A DNA stretch of 64,000 nt, taken from NCBI GenBank assembly GCA_038087015.1, contig JASBNA010000003.1, positions 1,488,001-1,552,000 of the forward strand, written 5' to 3'. Below are positions 53,601-62,600 of this stretch, piece by piece (within the stretch, counting starts at the first letter, position 1; each line of letters opens with the position of its first letter). The position numbers and the translations under genes were made by a program. The notes beneath the pieces are model-generated. The model worked only from the letters and a program-made list of their open reading frames with translations. It searched no databases and had not been told where the DNA came from. This stretch comes from Cerrena zonata. Taxonomy: Eukaryota; Basidiomycota; Agaricomycetes; Polyporales; Cerrenaceae.

Positions 53601-56600
53601 GGAAACGGGTGGTGACGTTTCTGACAAAGAGGAGACTGTCGTCTAATATTTGGAAGGTTACAGGCTCCAGTTCAAAAATATGGCAGAAGGAGTCAAATCC
53701 ACAATACTTCTTGATGGTGACCCACCCTACGCCAAAGATGCGTATTTTCCGGCCAACCTTGCACACTCTTTCGGAAGTGAGTGCTGATTGCAAGACCAGT
53801 AGATACTGATAGTTAGGGTCGATTCCTACCACAGATGCTGATGGACAGTCGACAGTTGGTGAAGAATTCATAGGGAAAATGGGGAGTAGAGAATTATCGG
53901 ACGGGTCGTTAAGTAAAACGAAAGTTGTCCAGGGACGCTAGCGATGATCGCATCAAACTTCACTAGTCGAGGCCTCGGGTTGGAAACGGTAGAGCAAATT
54001 AGCTGAAGCGTAGTCAATTATATTGTCTTGTAATATCAAAGAGGGGTGGCGAGGGAAAGTATGTTACAAGGAGAAAGGAACTTCAGGATGAGCTTTGACA
54101 TAATCCCTTAAGACTCTTGAAGCGTTCCTAAGGTCTTGGGCGGACTGCCACGTATCATCTTCTGGCCCACAACCCTTCCACCTGACCAAGAATTCTACTC
54201 GCCCTTTCCTCGATCGGTTCCTTCTCCAGGCTACGAGGCGTTCCACCTCGTATTCCTCCGAGGCTCGTAGGTCGGATTGGCGCGGATCCGGGATCTCTGG
54301 ACGTTCTACACCAGGGAGTAATTCCGAGGGTGATTCTCGGTAAGGACGCAGATGTTCCACGTTGATGGTCGGGTTCATAGGGTAGGTGTCCGGGATGTGA
54401 AGTCGGTACACGTTATCGTTGATGCGTTCTTGTACTACAAAGGGCCCGAGCCATCTCTGCATTAGCTTTTTACCGGTTCCCTTAACATCGACTAGCTCCA
54501 GAGTATGAGGATTTACTAAGGCCCGGCTTCCCGGCTTCAGTACGGTGGGTTTCTTGCCTTTGTTGTAGTGCTTCGCCATCTGCGCTCTCGCATGTGCCAT
54601 TGCATCCCTAGCTCGGCGTCGATGTAGTTCCAAGTCTAGCACAAATTCTTCCGCGGATTCCGTTGCCAATTGCGGACGTTTCGTGTATCGATCCGCGTTG
54701 TTTGCGAAATCCCAAGTCCCACGGGGTTCCAAGCCATAGAGTAGATAGTATGGTGAGTAGCCGGTTGCTGAGTGGACTGAAGAGTTGTAGGAGTGAGCTA
54801 GGGGTTTGAGGAATTTTGCCCAAGACTTGCGTTCCTGACTGACGTAGGCTCTAAGCATTATTTCCAGGGTCTGGTTAGTACGTTCCGTTTGTCCGTCGTG
54901 TTGTGGGTGGTGGCTTGATGAGAGAGCCATGTGTAAGTTTAGCTCGCGCGCTACGGCTTTCCAGAACGTTGAAGTCCAGCGTGGATCTCGGTCAGCGATT
55001 ACGTGCTCGGGAAGGCCGAAATTGTAGACTACATGGTCGATGAATAATCGGGCGAATCCGACGGCGTTCAGAGCTCCTTTGCAAGGTAGGAATTGCGTGT
55101 GCTTGGTGCAACGGTCTACTATGACAAGAACCGCGTCGTAGCCTTCGCTCTTAGGTAACCCCGTTATTAGGTCCAGTGACACCCACTCGTACGGTCGCGT
55201 CGGAACTGGGTTGGGGTGTAGTAGCCCAGCTTGATTGGAGCGTGAGGGCTTCGTCTTCTGGCACACGTCGCAGCTCTGTGCGTATTCTCTCGTATCTTCG
55301 CGGATTGTTGGCCAGTACATGCGGCTACTGATCCTGATAGCGAGCTTGGCTGGACCTTCGTGGGCAGCTTCGTGAGGGGAGTCGTGCGTTTGACTGAGTA
55401 TTGTCGGTACCAAGGTGCGCGGTACACATAGTCTGACCGGCTCGTTGTTGACTCTCAGAAATAGGAGCCCGTCATCGTCTTTATAGAAGCACTGTCCGTG
55501 GTACTGAGGGATCGTTGCGTTCGGTGAAGACTTCCATTTCGGTCGGAAGAACGGGTCTTCTCTGTATCCATCGACAAATCTACTTATCATGTCCGCGCTC
55601 ATGCTTACTAGCAGCTTCGAATAGGTGCGAGACAACTTCGGGTCGGTTGCGAATTGGTCATCGATTTCCGTGTCCTCTTCCGCGTCCGTTTCCCGAGTTT
55701 GCTGCTTTGCTCGTTCTGTCTTGCCCCTAGTTTCCACTGCCCCCCCAACTCGGAAATGGGTGGTTGTGGGTTGTAGCAGCTCTTCCCATGGAAACGTGGT
55801 TTGGGCTAGTGCTGCTGTAGCTCGTAAGGCGGGTCTTGCTTCCGCGTCGCTCTCGACCGCTTTCATGGATGATTGATCAGGTACAATGGCTGGAATGTCA
55901 TCCCGCACTGGGGATATGTGATCGGGGGGAGCTCTAGGTAGGCGAGATAACGGATCTACGTTAGAGTGTACTCGTCCGGCTCGATGGATGATATCTAGAT
56001 TGGGTCGAAATGCCCCGAAGATTGCCCCCCAGCTTGCTAGGCGTTTGTTCGCATTTTCGTATGTCCGAGCCCATTGTAACGCCGCATGGTCCGTGATTAG
56101 GATGGTTGGCTCCCCTTCGATGAAAGGCTGAAATCTGACTAACCCCTCTTTCGCTGCCAGCGCTTCTCGTTCTGTCGTGGTGTAGTTCTTTTCGGCGGGT
56201 TTACATGTTCTGCTCCAGTACGCTATAACCCGTTCTACATACACTGTGGTGTCTTCAAACTCTGCTGCCCAGATGCTCGGAGTCGGGATATCTTGTATAA
56301 CGGACGTAGTTTTACTGACTAGTGAGGGAACGTCCGCCCCCGACTCAAAGGCTTTTCGCAGACGGTGGTAAACCTTCGTGTCACGGAGGTCGCGAATTTC
56401 GATGGGTTGGACTTGTTGCAAACAACATCCTAGCGCGACGTTGGACGCGTCGGTATATAGCCGGTAGGGTTTTCCAGCCATGGGATGTCCAAGGATAGGG
56501 GCCGATTGCAATGCGAGTTTCGCCTGCTCCCAGGCGTATTCGCATTCTGCCGTCCATTCCCATTTGACATTCTTCCTGAGGAGATTAAATAAGGGCGAGA

Positions 56601-59600
56601 CTATAAAAGAGTAGTAAGGTATGTAAGCTGAGAAGTACACTGTCATTCCTAAAAAGGTCTGTAGTTCTGCGACTTTCGTAGGACGAACGAGGTCTGACAC
56701 TGCTTTGACCTTTTCCGCATGTGTCGAGAGCCCTAAGCGAGAGACTTTTTGACCTAACAGTAGGATGGACGAATATCCGAAATGACACTTGTTCGGCGAT
56801 AAGGTAATTCCGGCTTTCTCGATTGCTCCTAGAACCTTGTCCAAATGTTCCAAGTGCTCATCCCACGATTTAGAATATATGACGATGTCGTCAATATATA
56901 CTAGGGTGAATAGCCACAGATACGGGGCAAGAACTTTCTGCATCAGCCGTTGGAAGGTTGCAGGACCGTTGGTTAGTCCAAAGGGTAACCTGCGAAATTG
57001 GAACAGGCCTCGATGTGAGCGAAAAGCTGTCTTTTCCTTGTCGCTTTCGGCGACCGTGATTTGAGTGAACCCCGATAGCGCATCCAGCGATGACAGAACC
57101 TGTGCTCCCGACAGAGCTTGTAGTATCTCGGTCTGCCGAGGTATAGGGAACTCGTCTCGTATTGTGGCGCTATTTAGTTTGCGATAGTCAATGCAAAATC
57201 TGGGCTTCCCATTACGGTATACGATGACTACTGGGGCTGCCCATGGGCTGTCCGTTGGCTCGATGACTTCTTGGGCAAGCCATGCATCCGTTTGCTTATC
57301 TATGACCTCCCTTTTCGCTGGAGAAGCGGCGTACATAGGTATGGAAATGGGCTTTTGTCCTTCCTTGAGCTTGATCTCAAATAAAATATCTGAGTTATGG
57401 CCTAGCCGTCCGTCAAATCCGAAGGCAGCTTGTCGCCGGTGTAGAAGGTCTATGAGGCGTTCCCTCTGTTCTGACGGCCAGTCTGGTCCAATATCGAGTA
57501 TGTCCGCTAGTTGTGCAGAGGGATAGATTACGGGATCCACCGTTTCAGCTGTCTTGGGCCCAAGGAAGGGCTCTGTGTCGGTTAGCTCTTCTTCCGTCCT
57601 TGTGGGATTTTCGTCCTTCAAGCGCTCTTGTATCAAGGATCGAACGGTCGCCGCGTGCTTTTCTAGTAAGGGAGAGGACGCGTCGAAGTGAGTGCGCGGA
57701 TTGTGGCATTCCGCTAGGGCTTCACCCTTGCGTAGAATCCGCGGGCGCGTGGAAGGGTTTGAGACTGGAATCCGGAGGGAGACCGCTGACAGTAGGCAAG
57801 GAGTGGTAATTAGGTATGACCCGTCGGACTGGCCTAAAATGGTCTTTTCCGCGTACCACTGTTGCGTCGGGCTGCTAAGACGTTCTACGGGGACGTTACC
57901 GCATGAGTGCGGTGGTATGATCGTGTCCTTCGCGACTCTGGCTATAACCTTAGAGCTGTTCGACCGCTGGCGTTGACGTTGATGCTTTTTCCGGCGGTGG
58001 GTTAAAGCTCTAATGAAACTAGATTCCACGGCTTTGCCGAACACCTTGAACTGAGGAGTTTCTGGTAGGTTGGAAGACGACGCTGGTAGAGAAAATCCTG
58101 TTTTCCCGACTCTTATGGAAGAGCCTTCGACTACATCCCGGTCTACACCCAACTCATAGTTGACTTGAGTGTCCTCCCCTAATAGCAGGGGCGAGGTCAT
58201 TCCCGGAACTACGTAACACTCCGTTTGGAACCTTAACCAAGGGCCTTCGATTGAGGGGACAAATATGGGTAGGTGAACATAGCCCGAGATTCTGAAACCA
58301 TTGGTGAGCTGGTAGAGTTTCATCTTAAGACCTTGGTGAATCTTGGGTCTTTCCGCGTTTGGTATCGATTCTAGGAATTCTGCTGATATCAATGAGATGT
58401 CCGCTCCCGAGTCCATTCGGATTCTGGTTAAGTCGGCTGTTTTGCGCGCTACCGCGGCCTCAATGGATAGAGCAGAGATACCGTACGCCGAACGGCCGTT
58501 CTCAAACTTACGAACCGGGTTTAATGATATTACTTGCGGAGAAGTAGGACTCTCTTTCGTTCGAGGAACGTCGGCTTCTGGGATCTTAGATGAGGCATGG
58601 GCAGAGGCGCAGAACACGTAGTCATTCGTTTCGGCTGCACGCTCGATGCTTGATGCTTCCTTTAGTATCTCTTCAGGGTCGTTAGTTGCTCTCAGTAGAG
58701 CTGAGTCGGTAGCATCCAAAGTCGGTAGTCGATCTTTCCAATGCACATCTTCAACTTCTTCACAGGAAGGGCGGTGCTTAGCATTATTTGAGGTTCTTAG
58801 CAAGCTTGCATTCTCGCGCAGGGCTTCGGCCCATCCATAAGAACGGTTGGCTTCATTAGAACTATCTAATACAAGAGCACAGTAAGCTTCGGAGTACTTG
58901 ATTTCTTCAACTTCATTGGCTGGTATGTCATAGGAGGAGTCTATTTGATTGACAGATCGTTTAACTTCCCATTCCTTCCATCTAGAGCAGTCTCTATCGA
59001 AGTGGAGCGGGCTACCGCAGACTTTACACGGGCGTGAAGGCTTGTTCCTGCTGACTACGGAATCATCTCGCGGATATTTTGGGCCGTTAGGAGGTCTCCT
59101 CGTCGTCGTGAGCTTCCGGTCCTGCGAGGCGGCGAAAGCGGAAGAGACCAAGAGGCTGGAGGAAGAGGTTGCTCTCTCCTCGGGCTCTGAAGCTAGAGAT
59201 TCGTTGGACTCATGAACTTCATAATCTAACTTGTCGCCGGCGTATGACCTCTTGACGATTTTCACAAAAGGTCGATTGTCGTTACGCGCATACTTAGGAT
59301 CCGACAGTCTTGCCAAATTGATTAACTCCTTCGACTTGCGATTCATATCATTCACGAATCCCGTAATTGTGATGTCAGGGTCATCCAGGTGTAGTAGCAT
59401 GCGCCAACTCGCCGGAGCTTTCAGCAAAACGGCTTCAATTTCCTCTACTGGTTCCTGTAGGGTAGACACTATGTGGCGATGAAGAATTAATCTTCGGTAG
59501 ACAAAGTCGTAAGGCGATTCGTTCTCGTGGCCTCGCTGTCGGTATTCCTGCGTGTCATACCTGTTCTGAAGTTCTACTCGGAAAGCCGGAGTGAAAAAGT

Positions 59601-62600
59601 GATCTCTTATTCCCTCGAGGAAATGCCACCAACTTCGAGTGAGGTTTTGCTGGATGTCGGTACTGATAAGAGTCCACCACTGTTTGGCTCTTCCTGAGAG
59701 GTGGAGGTACGCGCAAGCTCCTAGATCTAGGTTCATCGACTGGCTCATTCGGGCTAGACATGACATTTCATGGAGGTAGGTTAGCATAGTATCGTCCGAT
59801 CCGTCCCAGGACGGTATTTTCGCTTGGGGTACCTTCAAGTCGATGTACATTTCGTGAAGAGGGCGATTAGATCCTCTGTTACTCATGGGGTCTGACTTGG
59901 CTAGCAGGGGCGAGGCGTTTCCTGGTGGAGGGTCCGGAGGAGGATCTCGTCTCATGTGCCCGCTTCGACCTGGGCGTGAACCACGGTCGTCCGAGGATGA
60001 GGAAGACGAAGAGCTGTGGCTGGGAGGGGAAGTTCCATCTGGGACCCTTCCTCCTGGACGAGAGACAGGGGCGTGTACGTTGCCGTAGTTCGTGACGCTA
60101 GGGTGGTTGGAGTCGGAGCCAGTTGGGTTCAAGGAATTCCTTTTGGGGCTCGCTATACTGAGCGGCTTACCGCTATCCTTCTTAGTGGGGATGTCCCACT
60201 GTCCTAGCTTGAGGTTATCGAGAGCGGCTGGAGATGGATCGCTTTGTCGAGGAGGCGGGAGTTTGGTCTTATCGCGATCGGAAAGGATTCTTCTTGAGGG
60301 GTACGTCGATGACAGCACATCGTGTGCGGCTTCAGTGATAGGTATGGCTGCAGATCCTACCATGGTTCGTACGGGGGTCTTCCTAATAGGTATCCTTCCT
60401 TTCCGGTCGGTTAAGGAAATGGCAGCGGTGACGGAGTCCTGTGCGGGCAACTCGAATTGGGGATTTCGATAGCTGGAACGCTTTCGTGATGGGGATAATT
60501 CTTCCTTGTCCGAGCTTTTTGATCCTTCGGGGCTCACAACGTTTATCAGCGGGAGCCGCTTCCCTATGGATGAGACTCGAGGTACGTTTCCTTCGGAATT
60601 CATCAATTCTTCTACCTCCTCGTCCGACTCGTCCTCTAATCCTTCTACTAAGCTCTCTAGCAATCGATCCAAGCGGCTGACCGACTCGTTGGAGGGCGGG
60701 TTGAGTCGAGCTTCCGCGGATACGGGCGGGACGAAGGGGTTGCGAGCGGTTCTTCCCTCTGCTCGTTCCTTTTCTGACGCTTCGATGGCTTCCCGATAGG
60801 ACGGTTGGAGAACCTCCTTCGTGTCAGGTCTCATCAGCCACCTATTGACCTTTTGCCGAACGGTCCTGTGATTGTAGGAGACGTCGTAGAAGCTCGATCG
60901 AGTGGAGGCTACCACGCTGCCTTCGGGCTTTCCCATGTGTAGCTTCTTTCGTTCCGCTATGATTTCAAGACCTTGTCTTAAGCGGGATTGAATGACTAGG
61001 AAGACATCGAATAGGATGCTTTTGGTTGGCGCGGCTCGCAGAGTGGGTAGCAGATCGTTGAAAGTATCGAATTCCCAATGATCCCCTTGGCCTTCTAGGT
61101 CTAGGAAACCTTGGACTATACTCTCTACTAGCTCGCAGTAGCTTTCGACGTCGTGCCAGTAGTCTCCAGGTAGTGAATACTTCCGTTCGTTCTTCTTCTT
61201 GGCATGATTGTCCACTATGTCGTTCTCGTTTAGTACGCGAAGCATTATCATTCGGATGTAGTATAGAGACGACTGGGACGGAGATTCCGACTGCAGTAGT
61301 TCTCGAACGAGAGCTCGAGCTTCTGCTGGTTGGCGTAGGTGGTCAGGTAGTCGCCCTCGGACGAGAAGTTTGCGTAAGTTGCGCTTTATATGAGTATTTA
61401 CGCGCTTTCCGTCCGCTTTGGAGCGAGCCAGCTGTTCTTCGGGGTCAACGGAGTCATTGCCCGTTTCCGGCAAATCGTTCTTGGGGGGTAGTTCAGGGGG
61501 GGTGCTGGAGGTGGATTTCGGGGACGCGGAAACGGATAGCGATGTGGATGGAATTGTCGCTAATAGTAAGTCCGCGGTGGACGCGGTAGACGTGGCCGCT
61601 TCCGTGTCGAAAGGATTCGAAGTTAGAATCGAAGAAGCCCTGGTTAGACCTCCCGGCATGTCGATTTCGTCCAAGGACTGGTCTGAGGAAGGAAAACGTA
61701 GTTCCAGGGCGTTATTGATTTGAAGAGTGGAAGCTTCCATGGGTCGCGCTGCAAGCTTAGTCGCGTTCCCAGTGCGTCCACCAGTGTTAAGTCTGCTCTC
61801 AGACTTAGAGACTGGTTCGGCACGCGATAGCTCGTCGGCGCACGCCAAGGACTATAGTAGAGAGTCCTTTGCTTCAATAGTTCGAGTCAGGAAGTGTAGG
61901 AGTTCCCGATGTAGTCATAACAAGGTCCGATAGTGAGAGTTCAGTATTAAAAGTAGTAGTTACCATACATGGAAGGAGCGACAGTTAAGTACGACTAACG
62001 AAAGTATTAAGCTCGCGCTTAAAGTCCAAGAGAGAAAGAGAGGATAGTACTTCTAGAACAACGACTTCAGTGTCCACATACTCATTCTTAACAATGCTGA
62101 TGGAAGCATAGAGGAGTTCGGAGAAGATATGGTCTACCAGGTCAAAGACCTCTCTCACAAATCCGACAGAAACACAGGAGACAACCTCTTTTCATGCAAT
62201 TTAGATGACATCGATGCAATCTCCGGCGAACTCGGAATTCCATGGCAAAAGGAAAAAGACCAACTATGGAGCTCTCGAATCACTTTCACTGGTCTGATCT
62301 GGGACATCGACCGCAAAACCGTCACCATCACTGAGCACAAGCGCGTGAAATATCTGAGCGCGGTCGAGAACTGGCAACAGAAACGCACCCACGACCTCAA
62401 GGAAGTCCAGAAACTGTACGGGAAACTCTTACACGCCTCCTCAGCAATACGCCCCGGACGCGCATATCTCACGCATCTAGAATCGATGCTCGGCGTCTTC
62501 CATCAGAACCCTTTCATGCCCCGCACTCCACCTCGAGGCTGCGAGCGAGACATCGAGTGGTGGCGATTGACCCTTCTCTCTCCCCCCCCTCCTCGCAGTC

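Larger units (their letters stand above)
51466..62093 (-). mobile_element. Complete Ty3/gypsy chromovirus nested in the DIRS-like element
   Basis: 10,628 bp element bounded by two 309 bp LTRs that read identically by eye, with 5 bp target duplications (ATGCT). In its own orientation (minus strand): 5' LTR 61785-62093, primer-binding site, Gag-Pol 54064-61740 with chromodomain, two further ORFs (53365-53871 and 51666-53165), polypurine tract, 3' LTR 51466-51774. Identical LTRs and an unbroken 2558-codon polyprotein mean a young, possibly active copy. Confidence 0.95.

Noticed and set aside
55515..61933. Many plus-strand ORFs opposite Gag-Pol
   Set aside because: Antisense shadows of the 7.7 kb polyprotein; none has a recognisable domain.
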